A DNA stretch of 64,000 nt from Streptomyces nymphaeiformis (GTDB taxonomy: Bacteria; Actinomycetota; Actinomycetes; Streptomycetales; Streptomycetaceae). The notes under the pieces are model-generated. The model searched no databases. It was not told the DNA's origin and worked only from the letters and a program-made list of their open reading frames with translations. The stretch is from positions 1 to 64,000 of the forward strand of contig NZ_JACHJY010000017.1 in NCBI RefSeq assembly GCF_014203895.1, given 5' to 3'. The translations under genes were made by a program, and so were the position numbers. Below are positions 1-9,508 of this stretch, one piece after another. How positions within the stretch are numbered: position 1 is the stretch's first letter; the number at the start of each line of letters is the position of its first letter.

Positions 1-75
1 GCCGCACTCGGCCGGCTGACCCCCGTCGAATTCGAGACCGTCATGACCACCACACCGGCCCTCCGGGCCGCGTAA
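1..75 (+). pseudogene. IS3-family transposase, C-terminal fragment
   Basis: The first base is in frame and reads 24 residues to a TAA. The tail LTPVEFETVMTTT followed by an Ala-rich end is the usual terminus of IS3-family OrfB (rve integrase core) transposases. The rest lies outside the window, so it cannot be said whether the gene is intact upstream. About 32 bp after the stop the sequence switches abruptly into the middle of another IS (from 108), so an IS3 insertion or recombination probably removed the 5' part of that neighbour. Confidence 0.6.
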
Positions 76-107
76 CCGAACCTGTCACCCAAACCCGCAC
101 CAAACCC

Positions 108-698
108 TTCCGTATCGGTGTCGCGACGGCCTACCGCTACATACGCGAGGCCGTCGACGTCCTGGCCGCCCTCGCCCCGACCCTGGCCGAAGCGATGAAG
201 ACCGTGCGGACGAAGGCGTTCGTGATCCTGGACGGCACCCTGCTGCCGATCGACCGGATCGCCGCCGACACCCCGTACTACTCGGGGAAGCATAAACGCC
301 ACGGCATGAACGTCCAGGTCCTCACCGACCCGTTCGGACGCCTGCTGTGGGCCTCGCCCGCGCTACCGGGTTCGACCCACGACCTGACCGCCGCACGCAC
401 TCACGGCATCATCGATGCCCTCGCCGACGAGGACGTGAAGTGCTGGGCGGACAAGGCATACCAAGGCGCCGGCCGACCGGTCCGAGTCCCGTTCCGAGGC
501 CGACGGCTCAAGCGGTGGAAGCGACGGCACAACAGCACCCATGCCAGGATCCGCTGCCTCGGTGAGCAAGCCATGGCCACCCTGAAGGGCTGGCGCCTCC
601 TGCGGAAACTCCGCTGCAGCACCAACCGAATCACCGACATCGTGAAGGCCATCGTCGCCCTTCACCACGCCTCAACCTGAGGTTGGAAAAAGCTCAGT
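108..698 (+). pseudogene. 5'-truncated IS copy with DDE_Tnp_4-type transposase (left copy)
   Basis: From TTCCGTATCGGTG at 108 to about 698 the sequence is nearly identical to the 3' two thirds of the IS at 9453-10338. I see only a few substitutions, for example Thr for Pro after the LDG motif and Cys for Arg near the end. The open frame 195-680 keeps the DDE core: VILDGT (first Asp), the GSTHDLTAAR and ADKAYQG segments, and GEQAMATLKG with the Glu. The N-terminal helix-turn-helix half and the left inverted repeat are missing, so it should not move by itself. The right end GGTTGGAAAAAGCTCA is kept. It has the same orientation as the 9.5-kb copy and forms the left border of the three-gene cassette. 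Confidence 0.75.
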
Positions 699-746
699 CT
701 ATGCGGCAAGTGGAGGGGCCGACCGTGCTGCCGCAGAGCGCGGACC

Positions 747-3700
747 TCAGGTGAGTGGCGCAGGGAAGCCGAGCACGTAGTCGGCGAAGACCACGCGCTC
801 GGCCAGCTCGCCGGAGCTCGGCGAGGAGTCGGGCTGTTCAATCTCCCGTACGTAGATTCTCAGCTTGTCGCCGGTCTGCGGGATGGCTAGGGGAGGTAGC
901 GGCGTGTTGAGGGTCCCCGTCACCACGGCCCCCGGAACCCGTCCCCATGTCGTCGCGGCGACCGCGCCGTCGAGGCTGGTGAGCACCCCTTGCCCGGACG
1001 AGCTTTGCTCCATGAGCACCTGGACGACGTTCGGCCGGGGGCCGGTCGGGCCGATCCCGTTGAGCTGCACATGCAGTTCGGTCCCCTGGCGTTTCACGGT
1101 CAACGTCCGGTCCGGCAGGATCGCGACCGCATCGGTGTCGACAGAGGCGGATGTGTTGTCCACCCCTGGGAGGGTGCTCGGCTGGTGCCTGGCCACGGTG
1201 AGCCGGACGAAGGGGGCGTAGGACTCGGTCGTCGGCAGTTCCACGTCGGCGTACCAGCTGCCTCCCGCCCGCCACACCTCATGGAAAGTCGTGCCAGTGA
1301 CCGACGTGGCCGATTCGGGCGTGCACCAGATCGGGTCGCGGCCCAGCGGCCTCTGCTGGACGGCCAGGCTCTCCCCCTCGCCAGTCGTATACCAGGGGCG
1401 AGCCAGCTCCACCTGCAGTCGCCCGCCCCTCCGGGTCCGTCGGAAGTCGTCCCACTGCGCCGCGCCGGGAGTCAGCGGATCCGTCTGCCAGCTGAAAGCC
1501 GGCCGCACGCCCAGCACGACCGGTGGGATCGGCCGGGCGGTGCTGGGCACGTCCACGGCCGGCAGCGAGGCCCAGGCCAGGAAAGCCGCGTCGGGTTCGT
1601 CGTCGGCGAAGTACTGCCGGAACCGGGATGTGCCGGTGACCGTGTAGGTGACCACGCGGTGCTTGGTGTCGCCGAACTCGTGGCGCAGCGGCGGCAGGCT
1701 CAGGTCGGTGGGGTGCATGGTGATGGTCTGGACGGCGGCTGTGGCCGGAGTCGGGGCCGGGGCGTCGTCCCACTCGTCCCAGGCGGCGGTGAGGAACACC
1801 TGGGCGGTACTCGGCGGGTCGAGATTGAGCGCTGGAGGGGAGGGTAGGAGGGTGGTCCAGGTCTGCCCGTGCTCTCGTGCCACCTGGAGGGTGCCGATCG
1901 GATCGAAGCGGGGCTTGCGGACTGCGTGGATGAGCGTTATCTCCCGCGCGGGTGTGACCATCGGGTGCCGTCCGCCGCTGGCTGCGGCTGCGCTGTCGTC
2001 GTCGGGCTCCAGCCACTTGTGGATGGCGAACTTGGCTTCCAGGAAGTTGTCGGGGAGGTAGGAGGAGAGCTCTGCGGTGATCTGTTCGGCCTGGCTCAGG
2101 CTGACCGTCGCCACCGAGTCGCCGGCGCTCCAGGTGACCTGCGGCTGTCCGCCCGCGGCCCGTTCGATCAGGGTGAGGGTCTTCGCCTTGCGCATCGGCC
2201 AGGGTCCTGACCAGGGGCGGCGGTCGGTGACGGGGACCGGCAGCGCGAGATGGATGACGACGCCGGCGGAGGCCGGGTCGGTGGGCCGCTGGGCCGCCGC
2301 CCAGGTCTGGGCGTCGTTGCCCTCGAGCATGCCGTGCTGCTCGGCCAGGGCCAGGGTGGTCGCTGGGACGCGCAGGATGAGTGTGGTGGCGGCGCTTGCG
2401 TAGCGTGGGTTGGCGGCGAGGAACTGGTCCACGCTCATATTGCGGTCGCTGCGGATGACCAGTTCCGTGCCGCTCAGTTCGGGTGGCGGCACCGGCTCGA
2501 ACCTGGTGTATGCCACGAGCGAGCTCATGAAGCGGTTCGCCGCCGGATCCTCGGCCTCCAGGCCTCCGCCGGCCAGGTCGGCGACGCGGGCCCGCACCTC
2601 GTAGGTCTGGCCGAATCGGAGTTCGGGCAGGGTTCCGTCTTCGACGGCGAAGGTCCAGTCCAGGGGGCCGGCTGGCTGTCGCGCGCGCGGGGCGCCGGGC
2701 GGGGGCAGCACCAGGCTCCAACCGGACCACCGGGCGACCACCTCGTCGGCCCGCAGCTGGTCGCCGTTCCCGGTCGCCGCGTACGGCTTGACCTGTCCTT
2801 CCTCGACCGCCGGGCCGAGCTCGACACCACCGACGCGGTACGTGGCCACACGGCGGCAGAGTGGCGCCCATTGTTCGCCCTTGGGCCGGATGTCGATGCG
2901 GTAGCCGAGGAGTAGCTCGTCGGCGTTGAACGTGGCCCGTCCGAGGTCGCTCCCTGCGGCCGCGTGAGATGCCGCGCGCGCATGCCGGTGGTCGAAGTCC
3001 GCCTGCCGGCCGCGGCGGACGAGCATGAGGCCGGTCGAGCGCAGGTGCGGCAGGCTGCTGCGATCGTTCCGGGCCGCCTGGCGAAGTCCGGTCACGGCTC
3101 CGTCCACGTCAAAAGTGGTGATCTCCCAGCGGGCGCTGCTCTCGGACCCCGTCAGGCCGGCGGAGCGCAGATCGAGCATGCCGGTGGTGAGGTCCCCGGC
3201 GGAAGCAGGGAGGAACAGGTTGCCGTCGAACTCGTAGTTGGTGGCCGGGGAGACCACCGAGGTCAGGCCGGGCGTGCCGGCACTCACCGTCCCGGTGGGG
3301 CTGAGTTCGCCGACCGGTAGCGTGAGTTCGACGATCAGGCCGAGTGCGCGGAGCACCGCGGGATGCTCGCGCAGCCGTGCCACCTGCTGGTGGAAGTCCA
3401 GCTCTGCAGCGGGCGGCGGAGGTCCCTCCGTTGTGGGCAAGGGGACCTCGTGGTCCCAGGCCTCGAGATGGTCCCAGGACTCAAGCTGGGCGGCGACGTC
3501 GTCCGGGGCCTTGGCAGCTGTCGCGTAGGTGTCGATGACCGCGCCCGCGTGCTCCGACGTGCATTCCACGGTGGTTCCGTGGAATGTGTGCGGGGCGTAC
3601 GGCCGGACGGGCAGGTTGCCGAGCAGCGCCTGCCATACCTTGGCATTGGCCTCGTTGCGGCGGCCCGGGGTGATCTTTTTGACCGTATCCGCGTGCCGCA

Positions 3701-3869
3701 GTGTGATCTGGATTGGAATGCGGGGCAGACGCGCGGGCCAGTCGGCGAGTTCGCTGGCCTTCAGCGGCCCCTTGAGCCGGGGATGGATGGCCAGCCGCAG
3801 CACCGCCAGGCCTGCGTTCACCCGGCCGCCGGGGAGTGCCGTCCACACCATGAAGTCGCCGTCGGTCAT
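747..3869 (-). CDS. Large uncharacterised protein (1040 aa), third gene of cassette
   Basis: I do not recognise a named family. ATG at 3869 (MTDGDFMVW) is chosen because it overlaps the stop of the upstream gene as ATGA, which implies translational coupling; an in-frame ATG 42 bp earlier lies inside that gene. The protein opens with WTALPGGRV...LRLAIHPRL. A stretch around residues 430-460 (FGQTYEVRARVADLAGG) looks like an FN3/Ig-like beta sandwich strand pair. The rest is rich in beta-prone segments with Pro/Gly turns. I see no signal peptide, transmembrane segment or catalytic motif. It is probably structural or a large assembly partner of the 1388-aa protein before it, inferred only from coupling and similar character. 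Confidence 0.75.
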   Translation of the reverse strand: MTDGDFMVWTALPGGRVNAGLAVLRLAIHPRLKGPLKASELADWPARLPRIPIQITLRHADTVKKITPGRRNEANAKVWQALLGNLPVRPYAPHTFHGTTVECTSEHAGAVIDTYATAAKAPDDVAAQLESWDHLEAWDHEVPLPTTEGPPPPAAELDFHQQVARLREHPAVLRALGLIVELTLPVGELSPTGTVSAGTPGLTSVVSPATNYEFDGNLFLPASAGDLTTGMLDLRSAGLTGSESSARWEITTFDVDGAVTGLRQAARNDRSSLPHLRSTGLMLVRRGRQADFDHRHARAASHAAAGSDLGRATFNADELLLGYRIDIRPKGEQWAPLCRRVATYRVGGVELGPAVEEGQVKPYAATGNGDQLRADEVVARWSGWSLVLPPPGAPRARQPAGPLDWTFAVEDGTLPELRFGQTYEVRARVADLAGGGLEAEDPAANRFMSSLVAYTRFEPVPPPELSGTELVIRSDRNMSVDQFLAANPRYASAATTLILRVPATTLALAEQHGMLEGNDAQTWAAAQRPTDPASAGVVIHLALPVPVTDRRPWSGPWPMRKAKTLTLIERAAGGQPQVTWSAGDSVATVSLSQAEQITAELSSYLPDNFLEAKFAIHKWLEPDDDSAAAASGGRHPMVTPAREITLIHAVRKPRFDPIGTLQVAREHGQTWTTLLPSPPALNLDPPSTAQVFLTAAWDEWDDAPAPTPATAAVQTITMHPTDLSLPPLRHEFGDTKHRVVTYTVTGTSRFRQYFADDEPDAAFLAWASLPAVDVPSTARPIPPVVLGVRPAFSWQTDPLTPGAAQWDDFRRTRRGGRLQVELARPWYTTGEGESLAVQQRPLGRDPIWCTPESATSVTGTTFHEVWRAGGSWYADVELPTTESYAPFVRLTVARHQPSTLPGVDNTSASVDTDAVAILPDRTLTVKRQGTELHVQLNGIGPTGPRPNVVQVLMEQSSSGQGVLTSLDGAVAATTWGRVPGAVVTGTLNTPLPPLAIPQTGDKLRIYVREIEQPDSSPSSGELAERVVFADYVLGFPAPLT

Positions 3870-6800
3870 GGCTGCCCCGCCTTCCTGAAGGCTCGCCGGT
3901 ATTCCTGCCAAGCGGCCAGGCCGGTTTCCGCACCGTCCGTCGGGCTCAGGAGCCGGCTGTGGTCCGATGCCGGGTCGCCGCTGATCGTGTATTCGCCGGT
4001 GTCCACGGTCACTGAGTCGGAGTAGAAGGTCAGGTCGATGGTGACCACCAGGGTCGCCCGGCCGATCAGCGCGTTGGGGCTTTCAACCGTGTTGGTATAG
4101 GTGAGGGTGATCACGACCTCCAGCGAGACCGAGATCAGGCCGAGGATGTCGACGGCACCCCCGAAGCGCAGATAGCCGCTGAGTTGGGTACCGCCGCCGG
4201 CGGCTAGCTCGTACCGGATCCCACCGAGGACGTGCACCTCGGCCTTGGCGATGCCGATACCGATCGAGGCCGAGGCGCCGAACTCCAGCGCCGCCTCGAA
4301 CCTGGTCACTTTGTTGTCGGTGATGGCCAGATCGACGTAGCCTCCGCCGCCGAAGAGCAGCACGTTCAGAGCGAACGGGTTCGCCCGGCTGGCGAAGGCC
4401 AGCTGAACGGTCAGCGGGGCACCGTCCAGCGGGATGGTGACGCCGAGCCGGAAGAGGATGTTGCGCAGGCTGAACCCGACGGTGGTGACCTCGGGAATGG
4501 GCAGCGAGTACCCGACGGAGATCTGCTGGGGCGTCACCGCGATGTCGGGTGCGACCGGCCCCAGCTGCACCTTGGCAAAGAGTTCCTTGAGCAGGTTCAG
4601 CGAGCCGCTGACGTTCAGGGTGACGCCGTCGACTTCCAGCCGGGGTGGTCGGTCGTCCTTCTGGGTGTAGGTCATGGAGCCGATGCCGACCTCCAGCAGG
4701 CCGAGTTGCAGCGTGAAGTCGTTGATCACACAACTGGTGGTGAGGTGGTCCGGCGAGCGCTCGACGGTGAGGTTCAGCCTCGTCATGGGCCCGGCCTTGA
4801 ACGGCGGGAGGTTCTCCAAGACGACGTTGTACCAAGTCATCTTCGCCGAGTTGGGTGGGACGAGCGTGATCTCCGGTGGCGCGTCCAGGTTCGGGGCGAG
4901 GTCCTTGAGCGGGAACCCGAGGATCCGCGCGGTGTTCCCGAACACCTGGGCCGCGCTGAGCTTCCCGGCCTCGTTCTTGAGCAGGCCCGCCTTGGCCACC
5001 GGACCGCACAACCGGGAGATCGCGTCGGCGGAGAACGACGGGGTGACGAGTGCACCCGCCCGTCCGGTGAAGTCGGCGGGGTAGGAGCTGCCGTCCTCGA
5101 ACAGCAGTGGCAGCGACTCTGCCGCACCGAGGTTGAGGAAGCTGTTGCTGAACTTGAGCGGGACCAGCTTGTCGGGATCGCCCAGGAGCGTCCGCAGCGC
5201 GGGCAGCGCGGCAGTCAGCCGGTCGATCTGCGGATGGAAGCCCCCGTCGAAAGCTGTCCCGACAATGGTCAGCTCGTATACGTCGTGTACATCTGCCGGT
5301 TTCGGGTCCGGGGCCCTGACGAGGTCGATCCGTACTCCTGGCAGCGGGACGATGGCCTGCTGGTACGTCTCCCGCAACAGCTTGGCCACGCAGGCGTCGG
5401 TGAGCGAGTGAACCCCCGGAAGATCCGGCGTCGGCTCCAGCGTGAAGTCCTCAACGAAGATCAGCGGCAGCTCAAAGGCCACGTCACCGGCCCGGCCACG
5501 CCCACGGACCAGGTACTGGTCCGGCAGTGTGAAGAACAGGTGGGGCGTCGGTACCGCCAACTTCTCCAGGTCTGTGACGTGGGCCTGGGCATCGACGATC
5601 TGCGGCTGCAGGGCGACGAAGTCGATGGCGGGACCGAAGCCGTCCACCGCCAGTTCGTTGACATCCCGGAAGCGGCGGCACTCGTTGTCCACCTTGGCGG
5701 ACAGTCGGTTGACATCGGCCTGAAGCCGGTTGGTGTCTTGGACGAGCTGGAAGTACACCGGATGGGGCAGCAGCGGAATGGTGTGGAGTTCGTCGCTGAG
5801 CTCCGAGGACTGCGCCTGCAGGTCGGTGATTTGCGGTGACTCCGGATCCGTGAGCTGCAACTGAGTGATCCGGGCCTGGATGGCGTTCATCTTGTTGACG
5901 ATCGTATTCGCGGCGACCTGGTTGGCCTCATCGTCCTCACGTAGCTGCTTCTTCGGGGCCAGCTCCAACTGAGCGGCGGAGAGCTCAGACACTTCGGATA
6001 TTCCGAGTTCCTCCGGCCGGCGGACCCGGTGACCCTCCGTGTCCGCCTGGGCGGCCAGACCGTCGGACCGCGACCGAAGTCCGGCGAGCTCGTCGCGCAC
6101 CTCGGCAAGCATCGGAACGGGCCGGGGGTAGGGGTGCCAGTTCGGCTCGGGCAGGTTGTCGTACCAGAGCGTGGCCAGCTCGAAGGTGTCGAACGGAAAC
6201 TTGCGGTGAACCGGGTTGTCGCCGGTCGATGACCGTACCGGCTCGATGACGGCCAGTGTCATTCGCTGCCGCAGCGCGGCCGGCCCGTCACCGATCCCCC
6301 GTTCGGTCAGCACGGTGAAGACCGCGCGGTGCCCGAGCGGGTAGAGCACACCCTCGGTCTCGAAGCGCACCCTCTGGTCCCGTCCGACCGCGACGTTTTG
6401 CTCCCACTGGAAGGTGTCCCAGTCGCCACGCGCTGTCAGTGCCCCGCCGAGTGCGGTCAGTTCCAGACGCTGGGCCTCGGGCAGCTTTCGCTGGCTCTCG
6501 GCCACGATTTGCATCCGCTCCGGACTGTTCACCGGGGTGCGGAACCCCAGGCTGATGTCCGGCCGGGCATCGGCGGGGCGTACCTGCCCGGCGGACAGGC
6601 GGGTACGCCACAGGCCGACGTCCGCGGCTGGGTCCGACTGCAGCGCCTGCGCCGGGTGATCGCTGGTGGCAGCGGCCGCGGGCGACAGCAGTAGCCCCCA
6701 CGGCAGTTCGATCGCGCTCTGTTCCTGGACCTTCGCCCTGCCGAGGACCTCCAGGAACCCGTCCACGGTCAAGTCGATCACGGTCCCGACGGCCACCCGG

Positions 6801-8032
6801 TAGACGACCTGGCTGGTTCCCGACAGCCGGGCCCGGGCCAGGTCGTTGCCGGTGACCTCCTCGGCCATGTGCTGCGGCGGGAAAAGCACTGTCACAAGGG
6901 CAGGCTCGGAGACCGCCGTGAGGCGCGAGCCCTCCAGCTGGAACCCGGACCAGTCGATACCGAGAACCACGAGATCATCGGGTCGTATGAGCAAGAGCAT
7001 TGCAGGCCTGCTCGCGATCGTCGCGCCCGGTGGTGCATGCAGGACATCGATCGTGCCGTCTGCGTCCAGGCCGAACGTGAGCTCAGTGGCCGGCTCCGTC
7101 GGTGCCATGAAGTCGTAACGGGCGGGTATAAGAGTCAGTTCGTTGAGGTGCTCCCGGGACAGGACGATCTCGCTGTCGAACATCGAGGCCGGCACCAGGT
7201 CGTGGGGCAGCGTCCGTGCGTCGACGGTGATCTTGTAGCCGTCGATGGTGAGCGTCGGGTCGGTGGTAGGTGTCCGGGCGGTGGCTCGGGCGAACCTTGC
7301 GTATCGGCGATCGATGGTGATCTGGCCGTCGACGTCAATACCGAACCGGAAGTCCGCGTCGGTGTTCGTCGCTGACTGGAAGCCGTACCCGGCCGCGGGA
7401 ATGTACGTCAGCTCGTGAGGACGGCCGCGCGCCAGCATGCCGGGAGTGTCCATCAATTCCTTCGGGAACAGACCGTGAGACAAGCTGCGCGCGTCGACGG
7501 TGATCTTGTAGCCGTCGATGGTGAGCGTCGGGTCGGTGGTAGGTGTCCGGGCGGTGGCTCGGGCGAACCTTGCGTATCGGCGGTCGATGGTGATCTGGCC
7601 GTCGACGTCAATACCGAACCGGAAGTCCGCGTCGGTGTTCGTCGCTGACTGGAAGCCGTACCCGGCCGCGGGAGCGAGAATCAGTGGATGGCGATGTTTC
7701 CACGTAAGGACTCTGGGTCCCGCCACGAGTGGGAAGAGGCCGTGCGAGAGAGCCGTCGCGTCGAACGTGATCGAGAAGCCGCGCACACCAAGGGTGTGGG
7801 TGCCACGGCCGTCCAGGAACTGGTCATTGGAAAGGTCATAATCGATATGCCCGTCCCGTGTTACCTTGAAGTGGAATATCGCTGACTGGTCGAGCACCTG
7901 TTTAAACCCATAGGACCCCGGCTCGAGGGCAATCGTTGGTGCATCGATGCCGTCAATGTATCGGGAACTGTGCTCGGGGATGCAGAAATGGGTGAACGTA
8001 AGGTTGCTGGTGTCGATGCGGATGTCTGTCAT
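3866..8032 (-). CDS. Giant repeat / coiled-coil / beta-rich protein (1388 aa), second gene of cassette
   Basis: Function unknown. Start taken at ATG 8032 (MTDIRIDTSNLTF); in-frame starts at 8077 and 8113 are possible because no strong ribosome binding site decides. The N-terminal 350 residues hold about four units of roughly 90 aa with the pattern (A)GYGF...FxFGIDxDGxIxID...ITxDAxxLxHxLxP. Two of these are almost identical at DNA level (7218-7400 and 7491-7673). The middle, around residues 660-800, is charged and helical with heptad-like Leu/Ala spacing (ITQLQLTDPESPQ, LVQDTNRLQADVNRL), a likely coiled coil. The last 400 residues alternate hydrophobic and polar residues in long strands rich in Gly (GGGGYVDLAI, FGASASIGIGIAKAE), as in an amphipathic beta sheet or groove. 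No signal peptide is visible. Its stop is coupled to the next gene (ATGA). Confidence 0.75.
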   Translation of the reverse strand: MTDIRIDTSNLTFTHFCIPEHSSRYIDGIDAPTIALEPGSYGFKQVLDQSAIFHFKVTRDGHIDYDLSNDQFLDGRGTHTLGVRGFSITFDATALSHGLFPLVAGPRVLTWKHRHPLILAPAAGYGFQSATNTDADFRFGIDVDGQITIDRRYARFARATARTPTTDPTLTIDGYKITVDARSLSHGLFPKELMDTPGMLARGRPHELTYIPAAGYGFQSATNTDADFRFGIDVDGQITIDRRYARFARATARTPTTDPTLTIDGYKITVDARTLPHDLVPASMFDSEIVLSREHLNELTLIPARYDFMAPTEPATELTFGLDADGTIDVLHAPPGATIASRPAMLLLIRPDDLVVLGIDWSGFQLEGSRLTAVSEPALVTVLFPPQHMAEEVTGNDLARARLSGTSQVVYRVAVGTVIDLTVDGFLEVLGRAKVQEQSAIELPWGLLLSPAAAATSDHPAQALQSDPAADVGLWRTRLSAGQVRPADARPDISLGFRTPVNSPERMQIVAESQRKLPEAQRLELTALGGALTARGDWDTFQWEQNVAVGRDQRVRFETEGVLYPLGHRAVFTVLTERGIGDGPAALRQRMTLAVIEPVRSSTGDNPVHRKFPFDTFELATLWYDNLPEPNWHPYPRPVPMLAEVRDELAGLRSRSDGLAAQADTEGHRVRRPEELGISEVSELSAAQLELAPKKQLREDDEANQVAANTIVNKMNAIQARITQLQLTDPESPQITDLQAQSSELSDELHTIPLLPHPVYFQLVQDTNRLQADVNRLSAKVDNECRRFRDVNELAVDGFGPAIDFVALQPQIVDAQAHVTDLEKLAVPTPHLFFTLPDQYLVRGRGRAGDVAFELPLIFVEDFTLEPTPDLPGVHSLTDACVAKLLRETYQQAIVPLPGVRIDLVRAPDPKPADVHDVYELTIVGTAFDGGFHPQIDRLTAALPALRTLLGDPDKLVPLKFSNSFLNLGAAESLPLLFEDGSSYPADFTGRAGALVTPSFSADAISRLCGPVAKAGLLKNEAGKLSAAQVFGNTARILGFPLKDLAPNLDAPPEITLVPPNSAKMTWYNVVLENLPPFKAGPMTRLNLTVERSPDHLTTSCVINDFTLQLGLLEVGIGSMTYTQKDDRPPRLEVDGVTLNVSGSLNLLKELFAKVQLGPVAPDIAVTPQQISVGYSLPIPEVTTVGFSLRNILFRLGVTIPLDGAPLTVQLAFASRANPFALNVLLFGGGGYVDLAITDNKVTRFEAALEFGASASIGIGIAKAEVHVLGGIRYELAAGGGTQLSGYLRFGGAVDILGLISVSLEVVITLTYTNTVESPNALIGRATLVVTIDLTFYSDSVTVDTGEYTISGDPASDHSRLLSPTDGAETGLAAWQEYRRAFRKAGQP
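7218..7400 (-). repeat. Intragenic direct repeat, copy 2 of 183 bp
   Basis: 183 bp (61 codons), identical to 7491-7673 except one base (A at 7310, G at 7583). The period is 273 bp, or 91 codons, so the reading frame is kept. It encodes AAGYGFQSATNTDADFRFG and what follows. Flanking sequence of the two units is clearly diverged, so the match is a recent duplication or gene conversion inside an older repeat array. Confidence 0.95.
7491..7673 (-). repeat. Intragenic direct repeat, copy 1 of 183 bp
   Basis: Partner of 7218-7400 with 182 of 183 bases identical. On the minus strand this is the upstream copy. The outer units of the array (before this one and after the second) share only the pattern, not the DNA sequence. 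Confidence 0.95.
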
Positions 8033-8154
8033 CTCGATACCCGTAGCATTGTGATTTGGAGCCTTTTTCGTCCACATGGAACGCCATGCCGTTTCGCCCG
8101 TCGGTCGCGTCACGGACTAAGCGGATGCAGGGACGGGTGCATGCTGCGGCATAC

Positions 8155-9117
8155 CTATCGGATAGTCACCGAATCATGCGACTGGAACAGACCGAATGAC
8201 TCATTGTAGATACCTCGGTCGCAGACGCCGGGATCTCTGATCACAAAGCCTGATTCGTCAACGAATCGTGCCGAATTACCGGCGTGCTTGTGCGACCAAA
8301 AGCCTTCGACGCGATAGCGGTAGAAGTGGAAATCGCGGACCCCGGTTTGGGGATAAACACCAGTGAACAATGCCACGAGGAAGCGTCTGTTCCCCGGGGG
8401 CTGACACGGATAACCGAACATCGTCAGCCCGTCCTTGTAGAGACCCACGGCGACCTGGAATCCCAGCATCGTATCGGGGATCTCGTAGCCGTGCTTGCGG
8501 CCGGGGTACGCGAATGTGTCTGATCTGTAGGCTACGCCGTAGGCATAGCAGTTGTTGAGAGGCCGGATGGTGTCATCGTTCCAGTAGTAAGGAGCCCACG
8601 GCTCGCTGTCGACCCCGCACGTCGGGGTCCTGTCAGCCAGCGCCCGTAACTGCTCCTTCATCTCTTCGGGAACGTCCGCCTCCTGCTGAACCCCGGGAGA
8701 CGCATAGGCCCCACCCGGCGACTGCTTCCGCATATTTCGCCTGATCTCTTCGTGGGTGGTCTCCAGCATGGCTTCGGCATACCGCGAATCCCCGACGGCA
8801 ATACCCCTACCTTCCGAGAGGTCGCGCGGAATCGTCTCCACCAGCACGTGCGCCAGTTCCGCACTTGCGATGGAATCCTTCGCACCGCCTCCGGCCAATT
8901 CAAAACTGACGGGCAGGCCGGTTGTGCCGCTACCCTCGGTGAAATCCACCCGTAGCCCGTCGAAGCCGAGTCCGCTGTAGCCGCTGCCGACTTCTCCGCA
9001 GGCATCGGGGTTGCGCGCCAGGCGCTCCTCCAGTTCCTCGATCTGGTCCGGGTCATTGATCTCCCGCGAGGGATTGGAGCGCCCCGAGAACATGTCGACG
9101 GTGATACGCAGTGCCAT
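8155..9117 (-). CDS. Putative thiol-hydrolase (papain/NlpC-like fold) of unknown role, first gene of cassette
   Basis: 320 aa from ATG 9117, which is preceded by GGGGAGGCAGGGAA, a good ribosome binding site; a start 78 bp earlier would have none. No signal peptide is seen. The C-terminal half carries NNCYAYGVAY with Cys190, DFHFYRYRVEGFWSHKHAG with His264, and VDESGFVIRDP with Asp287. That order of Cys, His and acidic residue, together with a WSHK-x-G block, is what I remember of small papain-like amidase/peptidase families; this is inference from motif shape. The first 150 residues (ITVDMFSGRSNPSREI) are unlike the rest and could be a targeting or regulatory domain. It leads the cassette, with 122 bp to the next gene, and could act on a partner of the two giant proteins. 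Confidence 0.6.
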   Translation of the reverse strand: MALRITVDMFSGRSNPSREINDPDQIEELEERLARNPDACGEVGSGYSGLGFDGLRVDFTEGSGTTGLPVSFELAGGGAKDSIASAELAHVLVETIPRDLSEGRGIAVGDSRYAEAMLETTHEEIRRNMRKQSPGGAYASPGVQQEADVPEEMKEQLRALADRTPTCGVDSEPWAPYYWNDDTIRPLNNCYAYGVAYRSDTFAYPGRKHGYEIPDTMLGFQVAVGLYKDGLTMFGYPCQPPGNRRFLVALFTGVYPQTGVRDFHFYRYRVEGFWSHKHAGNSARFVDESGFVIRDPGVCDRGIYNESFGLFQSHDSVTIR

Positions 9118-9452
9118 TTCCCTGCCTCCCCTTGCCCTTCCACGGCGCGACTCCTGCGGAAGGGACATGGACCGGGCGAGGAAGAACTCGGCCACGAGCG
9201 CGCCATGTGGTGCAACGGCTCGGTCGCCTCAAGGGCCAACGGGGGCGCCGGGTTGGGATAGGGATAAACCTCGGGATCGTGTCGCGTGTGTACACTTCCA
9301 GTGTCAGTTCCGCAGCATGGGCCCGCAACTCTGTTCGCCGGCCACGCCGTTCTCGATGAGTTCCTCCCGTTGATTAACTTCGCGCTTTCACGAAGCGGGC
9401 TGTACGGCAGGTGATCAACAAAGCAGAAAGTGCCTCTGACCAGCGAGAATAA
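9118..9452. other. Intergenic region upstream of the cassette
   Basis: No gene recognised. It must hold the promoter of the minus-strand cassette and the left flank of the IS at 9453. The TGATCAACAAAGCAGAAAGTGCC stretch near 9411 has lower GC than its surroundings, but no clear -35/-10 pair was assigned. Confidence 0.4.
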
Positions 9453-9508
9453 GGAGCCCTTTCCAATCTGATGGCGGCGCCATCGAGGGGGCTGTTGTAC
9501 AACGCGAA

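Noticed and set aside
990..3650. Long plus-strand open frames opposite the 1040-aa gene
   Set aside because: They are GC-driven mirror frames without ribosome binding sites or recognisable protein sequence; the minus-strand frame is continuous and coupled to its neighbour.
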